Below are positions 27,509 to 35,625 of a DNA stretch of 43,722 bases, in pieces. The first letter of the stretch is position 1, and every line of letters starts with the position of its first letter. The position numbers were made by a program, and so were the translations under genes. The notes beneath the pieces are model-generated. The model ran no database searches, was not told the DNA's origin, and saw only the letters and a list, made by a program, of their open reading frames with translations. Location: contig JABXID010000079.1 in NCBI GenBank assembly GCA_013373245.1, forward strand, positions 1-43,722, in the 5' to 3' direction. Origin of the DNA: Gammaproteobacteria bacterium. GTDB lineage: Bacteria > Pseudomonadota > Gammaproteobacteria > Enterobacterales > Alteromonadaceae.

Positions 27509-28419
27509 ATGAATCGCCATCATTGAACAACAACCAAATGGTTTATTTATTGGAAGATGATAAAGATGATGCCTATTTGATCAGCAAAGCATTGCAAAGC
27601 GATCACTTAATGAAACATTCAGTGCTCACTTTTGATTCACTGGAAAGCATTGTTAACGCACTGAAAAACTTAACCCCCGATATCATATTAATGGACTTGA
27701 ATGTTTCAGACAGCGACGGCTTTGACACCATGTTGACCGTAAAACAGCATGCGCTCGGAGTACCGATTGTTGTAGTTACCGGTATTGATGATGCGACATT
27801 AGGCGATAGACTGATTCAACTGGGTGCGCAAGATTACATTCCTAAAAGTGAGCTTTCCGCGTCATTGTTACAACGAGTCATTCGCTTCTCAAAAGAGAGA
27901 CATTTGTTATTAAAAGCGTTAGAAAACTCAGTAAATAAAGATAACTTAACTAAATTGTACAGCCGTAAAGCATTACATCTAAAAATAGAAGAGCTTATCG
28001 ATCACGCTCGCCGTTATGAGGATTCTTTTGCTCTATTGTTTGTCGACTTAGACAACTTCAAACCTGTTAATGACATTCACGGCCATGATGCTGGAGATCA
28101 ACTTTTACAGCACATAGCTAACCGGCTGCATATGTTTAGTCGCTCAACAGACTTTGTCGCTCGGTATGGCGGAGATGAATTTGTTACCGTATTACCTCAC
28201 ATAAAAAGTCTTAATGAAGCTCAACAAGCCGGGAAACAACAACTTAAATCTATATGCGGAGATTATTTCGTTACTGACTTACAAGGCAAAGCACAAAAAG
28301 TCGAAGTGAGTGCAAGCATGGGCTACGCCATATACGAAGAACACGGGACAACCGCTACAGACTTATTGAAAGCGGCAGATGAAGCTATGTATGACGTTAA
28401 AGTACAAAAGAAAAACTAA
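27505..28419 (+). CDS. Response regulator with diguanylate cyclase output (REC-GGDEF)
   Basis: A 304-residue cytoplasmic protein. The receiver spans about residues 10-130 (YLLEDDKDDAYLI, phospho-acceptor Asp in IILMDLNVSDSDG, Lys in YIPKSE). A short helix joins it to a GGDEF domain starting at DNLTKLYSRKAL. The catalytic motif RYGGDEFV is intact, as is the substrate region FVDLDNFKPVND. The product-inhibition I-site RSTD lies five residues before it. It should therefore make c-di-GMP from two GTP, with feedback control. It starts inside the stop of the preceding regulator (ATGA overlap of 4 nt), which ties it to the ethylene-receptor-type kinase. The receiver has GVPIVVVTG at the usual Ser/Thr position. 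The operon ends after this gene; the next starts 59 bp later. Confidence 0.95.
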   Translation: MNESPSLNNNQMVYLLEDDKDDAYLISKALQSDHLMKHSVLTFDSLESIVNALKNLTPDIILMDLNVSDSDGFDTMLTVKQHALGVPIVVVTGIDDATLGDRLIQLGAQDYIPKSELSASLLQRVIRFSKERHLLLKALENSVNKDNLTKLYSRKALHLKIEELIDHARRYEDSFALLFVDLDNFKPVNDIHGHDAGDQLLQHIANRLHMFSRSTDFVARYGGDEFVTVLPHIKSLNEAQQAGKQQLKSICGDYFVTDLQGKAQKVEVSASMGYAIYEEHGTTATDLLKAADEAMYDVKVQKKN

Positions 28420-28478
28420 CAAAAACCTTTCTCATGAGCGCGAGAGTAATCATTATTTCCAAATTTAAAGAGTAAGCA

Positions 28479-29315
28479 ATGAAACCATTATCGGTAGGCA
28501 TTGTCGGCTGTGGCTGGCTTGGTAAAGCCTTATATAAAACTTTATCTGACAAGCATTATGATGTTATTGCTACTTATCAACGGCCTGAAAGTGGCGAACA
28601 ACTGCAACAATTGGGTTTCAACATCGAGCAGCTGAGTCTGCCATTCACTAATGACACTCCTGAACGATTTGATTGTTTAGATCAAGATGTAATTATAATC
28701 GCCATTCCACCAAGGCTAAGACATAACACTGACTATCCTGACAAGATAAAACAACTGGTCACCACTTGCGAAAAGCATAAGGTTCGGCACGTTATACTCA
28801 TTAGCAGCACAGCAATATATAACGGTTTAGAAGGTGTTGTTGATGAGGACAGCGAATTAAACCAAGGCGGCGATAAAGTGCAATATTTACAACAAGCAGA
28901 GCAACACCTCTCGAACTTTTCTCGACAATCGAGCGTAATAAGGCTGGCTGGGTTATTGGGGCCGGAGCGCCATCCAAGTCGGTTTATCAAAGCTGGTAAA
29001 GCTGTCGATAACGGAAATAATCCGGTCAATTTAATCCATCAAGAAGACGCGGTTGGAAACTTAATCGCCATTATAAACCGGACGTATCAACCTAATGAAA
29101 AAGTCCCAGCCCCAAAAATATACAATGGTGTGAGCAACTGTCATTGCAATAAAAAAACGTTTTATCAAGCGGCTGCGGCCACTAAGGGACTTGAGTTACC
29201 TACCTTTAGCGAAGTCCAAAATCAAGAGGCTAGACGAGTCAGTTCCGATAAATCGCGCAATAAACTGGGTTATAACTACCAACACGATGATTTGTTGGCA
29301 TGGTTATCTAGCTAA
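28479..29315 (+). CDS. NAD(P)-binding SDR/epimerase-like protein (YeeZ type)
   Basis: A 278-residue Rossmann-fold protein. The nucleotide-binding glycine motif GIVGCGWLGKALYKTL is at the N-terminus. A central VRHVILISSTAIYNG follows, resembling the Ser-Tyr region of extended short-chain dehydrogenases, and then VIRLAGLLGPERHPSRF. This order matches the YeeZ/YbjT-like NAD-dependent epimerase family, whose physiological substrate is not known to me. The start has a modest RBS (AGAGTAAG) before the ATG. It follows the GGDEF regulator by 59 bp on the same strand and may be part of that transcript, though no functional link is evident. It converges with modC, the gap being only 17 bp. Confidence 0.8.
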   Translation: MKPLSVGIVGCGWLGKALYKTLSDKHYDVIATYQRPESGEQLQQLGFNIEQLSLPFTNDTPERFDCLDQDVIIIAIPPRLRHNTDYPDKIKQLVTTCEKHKVRHVILISSTAIYNGLEGVVDEDSELNQGGDKVQYLQQAEQHLSNFSRQSSVIRLAGLLGPERHPSRFIKAGKAVDNGNNPVNLIHQEDAVGNLIAIINRTYQPNEKVPAPKIYNGVSNCHCNKKTFYQAAAATKGLELPTFSEVQNQEARRVSSDKSRNKLGYNYQHDDLLAWLSS

Positions 29316-29332
29316 TACTAAGCGGTATAAAT

Positions 29333-30472
29333 TTAGAGCGCCTTGAATTGGGCATAGACGACTTCATTAGGCTGTAAATTGAGTCGGTGAAGAGAAAGCT
29401 TAGAGATTTGCGCAAACAATCTTTGCTCACCGACCGATAAACTCACCAACGCCATATGCTCCTGCTCACAAATATTCAGGACCTTACCTTTTAGTTGATT
29501 TAACATGCTGGTATCAGCGTTAAAATGGCGTGAAATACTTACTTGATCGGCATCCAGTGTGATGCGTTTTTGTTGCACTATCACATCATCATTTTGTATC
29601 TGTGGTGTTTTATTAATGGCCTCAGCAACAACTTGTTTAAAATAGATATGCTGCTGAGGAGCATCAGACAGAGCCCATTGGCTTAAACGGTACTCTGGCA
29701 AACACCTTTGAAAACAAAGGGTTAAATTCGAGAACACAGGCTGCCCAGCTATTTGCCCTAGCTCGTTTATCAAATCAGCGGTGTTGCCGTGTTCCTCTGC
29801 ATGGCCCTGTCGAATACACAACATATAATCCGTAGCAATTGCCAACTCCTTTAAAGAATGGCTAACCAGAACAAAACAAATATTAAAGCGTCGAGCAATT
29901 TCAGGCAATAGCGTCAAAAATGAAATTCGTGTTTGCCAATCAAGCGCAGAAAATGGCTCGTCCAACAAAACAATTGGTTTGCCAGACAACAAACTTCTGG
30001 CGATAGCGACGCGCTGTTGTTCGCCACCTGACAAAGCATCAACCGATTTGTGAATTATAGGCTTTAAATTAAACCACTGAATAACATCGTGAATACTAAT
30101 ATCACGACTGACTTTATGCTCGCTAACCGTTTGTTTTTCTGTGCGCCAATACGAGTGTTTAATAACAAATTCTAAATTTTGTAACACTGTTAAATGAGGA
30201 AACAATAAAGCTTTTTGACGGTTCAACACACAAGGATTCTGCTCTGCAATCGAATGATTGCAACCGATAGATACACCATAAACATCAGATAATCCGTGAC
30301 TACCCAATTGGTAATTCGCTTGTTTTTCTAAACCAGCGAGAATACGCAACAGAGTTGATTTGCCGTGCCCTGAAGCGCCAAACACTCCAATCACCGAGCC
30401 TTTGCCGTGTAAGTCTAATTCGACTTCGAGTTTCAATTCATTTATTTGATGACTAACAGAAACTTGCAACAT
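29333..30472 (-). CDS. modC: Molybdate ABC transporter ATP-binding protein
   Basis: ModC is the cytoplasmic ATPase that powers molybdate import with ModB. The sequence has Walker A GASGHGKST, signature LSGGEQQRVAIARSL, Walker B PIVLLDEPFSAL and the switch His in VLVSHSLKE. A C-terminal extension of about 140 residues ends in a TOBE-like oxyanion-sensing domain (LKGKVLNICEQEHMALVSLSVGEQRLFAQISKLSL). At 379 residues it is near the usual length (E. coli 352). The region after Walker A carries a longer insert (SHGLSDVYGVSIGCNHSIAEQ) than is typical. It is the last gene of the PBP-modA-modB-modC run, 22 bp after modB. Confidence 0.93.
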   Translation of the reverse strand: MLQVSVSHQINELKLEVELDLHGKGSVIGVFGASGHGKSTLLRILAGLEKQANYQLGSHGLSDVYGVSIGCNHSIAEQNPCVLNRQKALLFPHLTVLQNLEFVIKHSYWRTEKQTVSEHKVSRDISIHDVIQWFNLKPIIHKSVDALSGGEQQRVAIARSLLSGKPIVLLDEPFSALDWQTRISFLTLLPEIARRFNICFVLVSHSLKELAIATDYMLCIRQGHAEEHGNTADLINELGQIAGQPVFSNLTLCFQRCLPEYRLSQWALSDAPQQHIYFKQVVAEAINKTPQIQNDDVIVQQKRITLDADQVSISRHFNADTSMLNQLKGKVLNICEQEHMALVSLSVGEQRLFAQISKLSLHRLNLQPNEVVYAQFKAL

Positions 30473-30494
30473 GTCACCCTGTCCTAATGTTCAT

Positions 30495-31172
30495 TTAGCG
30501 AATATCCGCAAGCGGTCGATTAAATTTGTATAACAACAATAAACTCAAAAACGAACAAAGCAGCAATAGCGCCGCCAGGTTATGCGCTTGTTGATATTCC
30601 AATAACTCAACATGATTATAAAGCGCTATCGACAGCACCTGCGTTTCACCTGGTATATTCCCGCCTATCATTAGCACTAACCCAAATTCACCGAGCGTAT
30701 GAGCAAAACCAAGGGTCGCTGCGCTTATGATGCTAGGTTTTAATAACGGCAATAATAAATAAGCAAAACGCTTCCAAGTGACTATGCCTAAACTGGCGGC
30801 TTGTTGTTCAAATGCTTCGCCCAATTGCGATAATCCACTCATTAATGGCTGCATTACAAAAGGTAAGGAATAAATCAAAGAACCTAACAATATACCGGTA
30901 AAACTGAACGTTAACTGCTCCCCGGTGACTTGCAACCAAGCATTACCTAACCAAGCATTTGGTGAAAAGGCCATTAAAAGATAAAAACCCAATACGGTAG
31001 GCGGCAGAACTAAAGGCAAAGTTATCAACGCTTCAATTACGGGTTTAAAACGGCCTTGATACTTATTAAGTAGCCAAGCTGCTGGCAGGCAAACCATTAA
31101 TAAAATAACAACGGTTAACATCGCTAACTTTAGGGTCAACCAAAGTGCCTGCAAATCAATATCCCATGACAT
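30495..31172 (-). CDS. modB: Molybdate ABC transporter permease
   Basis: A 225-residue inner-membrane permease with five or six hydrophobic segments. It starts with LALWLTLKLAMLTVVILLM-like sequence and the ModB hallmark LPLVLPPTVLGFYLL. The cytoplasmic EAA loop reads EQQAASLGIVTWKRFAYLLLPLLKPSI, followed by LGFAHTLGEFGLVLMIGGNIPG, all typical of ModB/CysT proteins. It forms the membrane channel that takes molybdate from ModA, driven by ModC. Its ATG shares one base with the modA stop (TGATG), so the two are coupled. The length equals that of E. coli ModB within a few residues. Confidence 0.95.
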   Translation of the reverse strand: MSWDIDLQALWLTLKLAMLTVVILLMVCLPAAWLLNKYQGRFKPVIEALITLPLVLPPTVLGFYLLMAFSPNAWLGNAWLQVTGEQLTFSFTGILLGSLIYSLPFVMQPLMSGLSQLGEAFEQQAASLGIVTWKRFAYLLLPLLKPSIISAATLGFAHTLGEFGLVLMIGGNIPGETQVLSIALYNHVELLEYQQAHNLAALLLLCSFLSLLLLYKFNRPLADIR

Positions 31173-32014
31173 CAGCCAGCTCCTTGTATATTTGTGATTG
31201 GTTGATAGCCCAAGTTTGCCAATTTTTTCTGCACTTGCGGAGAGGCAATATACTCGACAATTTTACGTAACCTGTCATTCTCATTTACCGAGCGCTGCTT
31301 TTTTAGAATAACGACTTGTTGTTCAATCGGCATATAAAATTTAGGTTCAACCACTTGATAGTTTTGATATTTACGGGGTTGCATAGCTTGCTGAGCTTGT
31401 ATCATTTGCGATTCTGAAAGAAATGCGACATTGGCATTCCCTGTATCAACAAACTGAAACGCCTGATTAATATTAGATGCTCGCAACAATCGCTTGGAAA
31501 AAGTAGTCATTAAACCTGTGGTCGCCAGAACCTCCATCGCGGCTTTCCCAAAAGGAGCCAGTTTTTCATTTGCGATTACCAACTTACCTTTATAGTTTTG
31601 TAATGAAGATACCGTTTGCATGTTTGGTTCTGTCGACCAAAACACCAGCTTACCGCGGGTATAAGTTTGTCTAAATTGAGTCAGCGCCATCTGCTCTAAT
31701 TTTTTTGGCCGTGTTACATCCGCAGCAAAAAATATATCAAACGGCGCACCATGAGTTATTTGACTAAACAACGTACCTGTCGCACCAGATGATAGGACAA
31801 AGTCGCAATCTGACTGCGCTATCGCTTCCGCTTTAGATGAACAATCTAGATCACCTAACAACTGCTGCAAGGTATGATAAAAATTACTGGCTACCGCAAC
31901 TTTAATGGTTTCAGCTGACACTTGAGTCACTGAACTCAGCATACCGCCACACAAAATCAGTAATTTTATTTTAAACCAACAACGCACCAGCAAACTGAGT
32001 CTCCTATTACTCAT
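31172..32014 (-). CDS. modA: Molybdate ABC transporter substrate-binding protein
   Basis: A 280-residue periplasmic protein that binds molybdate or tungstate. A signal peptide ends near TQVSAE (about residue 35). The mature start TIKVAVASNFYHTLQQLL is typical of ModA, as are FVLSSGATGTLFSQITHGAPFDIFFAADVTRP (broken across the hinge), GKLVFWS and VDTGNANVAFLSESQM. The Ser and backbone contacts for oxyanion binding are in VASN and SSGATG. Its ATG lies within the end of the upstream PBP gene (8-nt overlap), implying translational coupling; no independent RBS is evident. The N-terminal region before the hydrophobic core is basic (MSNRRLSLLVRCWFKIK), as expected for export. Confidence 0.94.
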   Translation of the reverse strand: MSNRRLSLLVRCWFKIKLLILCGGMLSSVTQVSAETIKVAVASNFYHTLQQLLGDLDCSSKAEAIAQSDCDFVLSSGATGTLFSQITHGAPFDIFFAADVTRPKKLEQMALTQFRQTYTRGKLVFWSTEPNMQTVSSLQNYKGKLVIANEKLAPFGKAAMEVLATTGLMTTFSKRLLRASNINQAFQFVDTGNANVAFLSESQMIQAQQAMQPRKYQNYQVVEPKFYMPIEQQVVILKKQRSVNENDRLRKIVEYIASPQVQKKLANLGYQPITNIQGAG

Positions 32015-33095
32015 TTACTAATAAATGGGAAAGATTAAAATCGTAATGGCTTAGTTGTGGATTGTACGTTTTTGACATGGCTTTGAAATTAACTTGGTGC
32101 CAGTCCCCCTTTAACAAACGCAGCAGTGAAGGTGCATTTTTTTTATCCACTATAAAAAATGGACTTTCCAAGCTGTTGGCGTGTTGTGCTTTTTGATTAT
32201 AAATATCAAAGGCAACTATCAGTGCCCAAGCTCCATGCATCTGATTACCACCCAGTGTAATATCAATTTGCTCGTTAATTACCGCCTGCACCCCTTTGAT
32301 GGTTGCGTCTACACCGCCTATCGTTACGTTATTTACATCATCATCTAATAAATCACGCAGACACTGCGCCGCTGTTATCGCAATATCGTCATTGGCAGCC
32401 CAAACTATGTCGGCTTTGCCATGACGATGATATAACTCGGTACACATGCGATAAGCCTTGCCAGGATTCCAATCGGTAAACACACTTTGTTGATAATAAA
32501 GATCATTGTACTGAGCTAACGCTTTTTGCAAGCCATCGTTGCGCTCTAATGACGACTCCATTACTCGACCTCCCGCTAAAGCGACTAACTTCAAAGGCCT
32601 TTGCGCTGTCTTTTTCAAGGCAATAGCTCGCAATGCCTGCGCCAACATCTCACCAGAGGCGGTATCATCGGAAGTAATTTGTGCTTTCCAGAATTTGTAA
32701 TTTGCTTGTGGCAACCCAACTTTCGCTCGCTCACTGCGAGGTATTTCATTAACGATAGAAATAAAAGGGATTTGTTTCTTTTCCAGCAAGTTTAACAACG
32801 GCTTGCTGGACGCTGCTCGAAAAGGCGATATAAGAAAGTCTGGCGGCGTGTCACTGTTAACAATTTTTGTGACTTCATCAAAATAACTGAAACGATTGTT
32901 ATAATCCGCATAATAAACACTTAAGTTAATGCCAAGTTGTTTCGCCACTTCTGGCATCGGCGCAACAAGGTTATCCCAAAATGCATTTTCACCTTTCGTA
33001 TGGCCGACATACGCGACATTCATTAGTCTTTTAGGCCCTTGTGCAAGTAAAGAGTTACTAACCAGCAATAACAAGATGCAAACAATCTTTAACAA
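32007..33095 (-). CDS. Type-1 periplasmic binding protein (sugar-binding/Peripla_BP_4-like)
   Basis: A 362-residue exported protein. The signal peptide LVSNSLLAQG ends near residue 19. The mature part reads as a LacI/ribose-binding-type fold: NVAYVGHTKGENAFWDNLVAPMPEVAKQLGI, PPDFLISPFRAASSKPLL, KLVALAGGRVMESSLERNDGLQKAL, ADIVWAANDDIAITAAQCL and VTIGGVDATIKGVQAV. Such proteins bind sugars or autoinducers, either for an ABC transporter or for a sensor kinase. No sugar permease is nearby, and the gene is tightly coupled to modA (8-nt overlap), which is unexpected. The start is TTG at 33095, with AGAGGT five bases upstream. A promoter candidate at 33138-33167 would drive it together with modABC. 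The ligand is unknown. Confidence 0.85.
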   Translation of the reverse strand: MLKIVCILLLLVSNSLLAQGPKRLMNVAYVGHTKGENAFWDNLVAPMPEVAKQLGINLSVYYADYNNRFSYFDEVTKIVNSDTPPDFLISPFRAASSKPLLNLLEKKQIPFISIVNEIPRSERAKVGLPQANYKFWKAQITSDDTASGEMLAQALRAIALKKTAQRPLKLVALAGGRVMESSLERNDGLQKALAQYNDLYYQQSVFTDWNPGKAYRMCTELYHRHGKADIVWAANDDIAITAAQCLRDLLDDDVNNVTIGGVDATIKGVQAVINEQIDITLGGNQMHGAWALIVAFDIYNQKAQHANSLESPFFIVDKKNAPSLLRLLKGDWHQVNFKAMSKTYNPQLSHYDFNLSHLLVNE

Positions 33096-33137
33096 AAAGT
33101 ACCTCTTAAAACTATTCTTTTAAACGACCGATAAAAC

Positions 33138-33167
33138 CTTATACCAATTATTGGCCTGATTTAACAA
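33138..33167 (-). promoter_or_regulatory. Promoter candidate for the PBP-modABC operon
   Basis: On the minus strand: TTGTTA (-35), an 18-bp spacer, TATAAG (-10). It lies 43 bp before the TTG start of the binding-protein gene and after the moaE stop, which suggests modABC can be transcribed apart from the moa genes. I did not find a convincing ModE site. Confidence 0.5.
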
Positions 33168-33204
33168 GCATTGCATTCGATGGCATAAAATAATCATACG
33201 TGTA

Positions 33205-33648
33205 TTACCACTTCTTAAGTGCGTCTTTATCTTTTTGTTGTGCCTCAACCCAATGACAGCCTTGCTTAGTTGTTTCTTTTTTCCAAAACGGCGCATCGTT
33301 TTTTAAATAATCCATGATAAATTCAGTCGCTGCAAATGCCGATTCTCTATGAGGACTGGAAATCCCAACAAATACGATTTGATCGCAAATCTTCAGTGAT
33401 CCGACGCGGTGTATAATTGTAACCCGATTGATTGGCCAACGCTCTTTTGCTTTTTGCTCTATCCCTTTTAGCGCTTTTTCGGTCATGCCAGGATAGTGTT
33501 CCAGTGTTAATCCGGTGACACCTTGCCCTTGATTAAAATCACGAACGCGTCCAATAAAAGTCACTACGGCACCGTCTTGCGCATTATTCTCAGTGAGCTT
33601 TTGATATTCGACCGCTAGATCAAAGTCAGCCTCTTGCACAACGACCAT
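33205..33648 (-). CDS. moaE: Molybdopterin synthase catalytic subunit
   Basis: MoaE, with thiocarboxylated MoaD, inserts two sulfurs into cPMP to make molybdopterin. At 147 residues it has the usual length (E. coli 150). Family motifs are VVTFIGRVRDFNQGQGVTGLTLEHYPGM (split), ALKGIEQKAKERW, IIHRVGSLKICDQIVFVGISSPHRESAF, and the catalytic Lys region YLKNDAPFWKKE. The C-terminus WVEAQQKDKDALKKW is typical. A GGAGG precedes the ATG. It follows moaD with a one-base gap between stop and start. Confidence 0.96.
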   Translation of the reverse strand: MVVVQEADFDLAVEYQKLTENNAQDGAVVTFIGRVRDFNQGQGVTGLTLEHYPGMTEKALKGIEQKAKERWPINRVTIIHRVGSLKICDQIVFVGISSPHRESAFAATEFIMDYLKNDAPFWKKETTKQGCHWVEAQQKDKDALKKW

Positions 33649-33649
33649 A

Positions 33650-33904
33650 CTAACCTCCGGTCACCGGCGGAAAAAAAGCGACTTCGTCACCATCTTCTAC
33701 ACTGAAACTTTCGACAACCAAATCATGGTTTACCGCCATCAATACGTGTCCGTCCGCTAAGCTTTTTTGCCAAACTGAACCTTTGCTACTCAGTGCTGAC
33801 TTAACTTCACTAACAGTTACACTCTCACTGGGAAATGAAAGAGTTAGCTCACCACAGCCAAGTTTTTCTTTTAATTGTGCAAAGAATTTAACTTGAATGT
33901 TCAT
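33650..33904 (-). CDS. moaD: Molybdopterin synthase sulfur-carrier subunit
   Basis: An 84-residue ubiquitin-fold protein. It begins [20 protein letters not shown], has [10 protein letters not shown] near the middle, and ends in the diagnostic FFPPVTGG. The C-terminal Gly-Gly is adenylated by MoeB and then carries the sulfur as a thiocarboxylate. Its start overlaps the end of moaC by 17 nt, indicating coupling. moeB is not in this window. The size matches E. coli MoaD (81 aa). Confidence 0.95.
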   Translation of the reverse strand: MNIQVKFFAQLKEKLGCGELTLSFPSESVTVSEVKSALSSKGSVWQKSLADGHVLMAVNHDLVVESFSVEDGDEVAFFPPVTGG

Positions 33905-34373
33905 TTTTCCAATGTCCGTTTTTACCGCCTACCTTTTCCAACACCTTAATACCGAAGATTTCCATACTTGGGTCCGATGCTTTACACATGTCAAACAGGG
34001 TTAACACCGCCACACTTACCGCGGTCAAAGCCTCCATTTCAACGCCAGTTTTGCCAGTCAGCTTGCACATAGCTTCAACTCGAATACACTGTTCAGCAGC
34101 TTGTATTTCAAAGTTCACATCCACTTTTGACAATGCTAATGGATGACACAGCGGAATAAGGTCTGCACACTTTTTTGCTGCCTGAATTCCTGCAATTTTA
34201 GCCGTTGTGATCACGTCCCCTTTTTTATTGGTATGCGAGATAACTTGTTCGATAGTTTCGCCGGACATTTTAATAAAACCTTCCGCCACCGCTATTCTGA
34301 CAGTTTGCGTTTTATCGGTAACATCCACCATATTGGCTTGCCCGGACTGATCCACGTGAGTTAATACCGACAT
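33888..34373 (-). CDS. moaC: Cyclic pyranopterin monophosphate synthase
   Basis: MoaC turns the MoaA product (3',8-cyclo-7,8-dihydro-GTP) into cPMP. At 161 residues it has the usual length. Conserved stretches are [54 protein letters not shown] (split; includes the active-site LCHPL), [25 protein letters not shown] with the catalytic Lys in the loop that follows, and [10 protein letters not shown]. It is transcribed from moaB with only a 2-bp gap and overlaps moaD. Nothing is unusual in the protein. Confidence 0.97.
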   Translation of the reverse strand: MSVLTHVDQSGQANMVDVTDKTQTVRIAVAEGFIKMSGETIEQVISHTNKKGDVITTAKIAGIQAAKKCADLIPLCHPLALSKVDVNFEIQAAEQCIRVEAMCKLTGKTGVEMEALTAVSVAVLTLFDMCKASDPSMEIFGIKVLEKVGGKNGHWKNEHSS

Positions 34374-34375
34374 GG

Positions 34376-34915
34376 TTAGCCCCTTGTTTCACATTCAACA
34401 GCATCAACTTTTTTCAACTGACCGACAAAATTACAAGGTTTGTGAGTTGAATTAAGTTGCGATTCGATAATTGACCAGGCCGTTCTGCACGCGCCTGTGG
34501 AACCCGGCATACAAAAAATTACCGTACCATTAGCAAGACCTGCTAACGCACGAGATTGCATGGTCGATGTGCCAATTTCGTCATAAGATATATGACGGAA
34601 TAACTCACCAAAGCCATCAACTGTTTTATCCAGCAAAGGCGTAATGGCCTCTGGCGTAGAATCTCTTTGGGTAAATCCAGTACCACCTGTGATCAATACA
34701 GCTTGAATATTACTCGATGCAATCCAGCCAGATACCACTGCGCGCATTTGATAAATATCGTCTTTCACAATCTTTTTTGCCGCTAACTGATGGCCCGCGT
34801 TGCTGAGAAGCTCGACCAAGGCTTTACCAGATGTATCGGTGTCTTCATTTCGGGTATCCGACACAGTTAATATCGCGACATTGAGGGGAACAAATGAAGC
34901 TGCTGGTTTTGTCAT
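34376..34915 (-). CDS. moaB: Molybdenum cofactor biosynthesis protein B
   Basis: A 179-residue MogA/MoaB-fold protein. Motifs are [39 protein letters not shown] (the MPT-binding GGTG loop) and [25 protein letters not shown], with the C-terminal [14 protein letters not shown]. The family adenylylates molybdopterin (MogA) or has a less clear role (E. coli MoaB). The operon position between mobA and moaC, and the length, fit the moaB name; a MogA-like activity is possible because no mogA is visible here. An AGGAG lies just upstream of the ATG. The gap to moaC is 2 bp and to mobA 30 bp. Confidence 0.92.
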   Translation of the reverse strand: MTKPAASFVPLNVAILTVSDTRNEDTDTSGKALVELLSNAGHQLAAKKIVKDDIYQMRAVVSGWIASSNIQAVLITGGTGFTQRDSTPEAITPLLDKTVDGFGELFRHISYDEIGTSTMQSRALAGLANGTVIFCMPGSTGACRTAWSIIESQLNSTHKPCNFVGQLKKVDAVECETRG

Positions 34916-34945
34916 GTACGCTCCTATTTCCTAATTTTTTATTGT

Positions 34946-35614
34946 TTAACTTTTTATAAATCTTTGTTTTTCTATGTAGCCAACGGCTTGTTGCCACTGA
35001 GCTGGGTCGTTTACATTCGACAAACAATTGTTCGGTAAATCATCAGTTGATAGTTCATGTAACGCAATTTGCTGAATAAAACGCCTAATAGACAAGCTCT
35101 TTTTATCGCTAACTGAAGATGTTAACCGGTGTGTTAAATCATCACGTAACAATTCAGTGTTGGGTAAAAACAACGGCAAAATATGATCTTGGTAACATAC
35201 TGCATTGTCAGTACCTGGTTCAGCTGAAAAGCTCGCATCAACTATGTTGCGTAATTGTGTCGACGTTAGAAGTGGCATATCGACAGGAATAATCAATAAG
35301 GGCAATTCGGTCTTACTCATAGCTGCATCTATGCCCGCCAAAGGCCCCTTGTTTTTAAATCGGTCTGTTACGACTTGCAAATCAACTTCATCAAAACTTG
35401 GTGATGCCAATGCCAGTTCAGAGTGAGCACTCACTAGCAACTCGGTAGCTCCGGTGTTGTTTAACAAGGTTACCGCTCGTTGCAACAATGTTTTGCCGTT
35501 CAGCTCCAATTGCGACTTATCTTGCCCCATTCGAGATGAGCGACCACCAGCAAGCACCAAACCAGCAAAAGGTTTTGCAAGTTTAAAACTATCGCCTATG
35601 ACGAAACTATTCAT
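34946..35614 (-). CDS. mobA: Molybdenum cofactor guanylyltransferase
   Basis: MobA links GMP to Mo-molybdopterin, giving the dinucleotide cofactor of DMSO-reductase-family enzymes. The nucleotidyltransferase signature AGLVLAGGRSSRMGQDKSQL is near the N-terminus. It is followed by VTDRFKNKGPLAGIDAAM and LIIPVDMPLLTS (metal-binding Asp), and a C-terminal VNDPAQWQQA. From the ATG at 35614 it is 222 aa; the track's start at 35617 is a TTG one codon earlier. An AAGGCG lies seven bases upstream. It sits between moaA and moaB, 11 bp after the moaA stop. Its presence suggests the cell makes the guanine-dinucleotide cofactor form. Confidence 0.94.
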   Translation of the reverse strand: MNSFVIGDSFKLAKPFAGLVLAGGRSSRMGQDKSQLELNGKTLLQRAVTLLNNTGATELLVSAHSELALASPSFDEVDLQVVTDRFKNKGPLAGIDAAMSKTELPLLIIPVDMPLLTSTQLRNIVDASFSAEPGTDNAVCYQDHILPLFLPNTELLRDDLTHRLTSSVSDKKSLSIRRFIQQIALHELSTDDLPNNCLSNVNDPAQWQQAVGYIEKQRFIKS

Positions 35615-35625
35615 CAAATTACGCC

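Noticed and set aside
33096-33204. ModE operator upstream of the binding protein-modABC operon
   Set aside because: I looked for the palindromic TATATA-type ModE site and found none; only a sigma-70-like promoter is supported.
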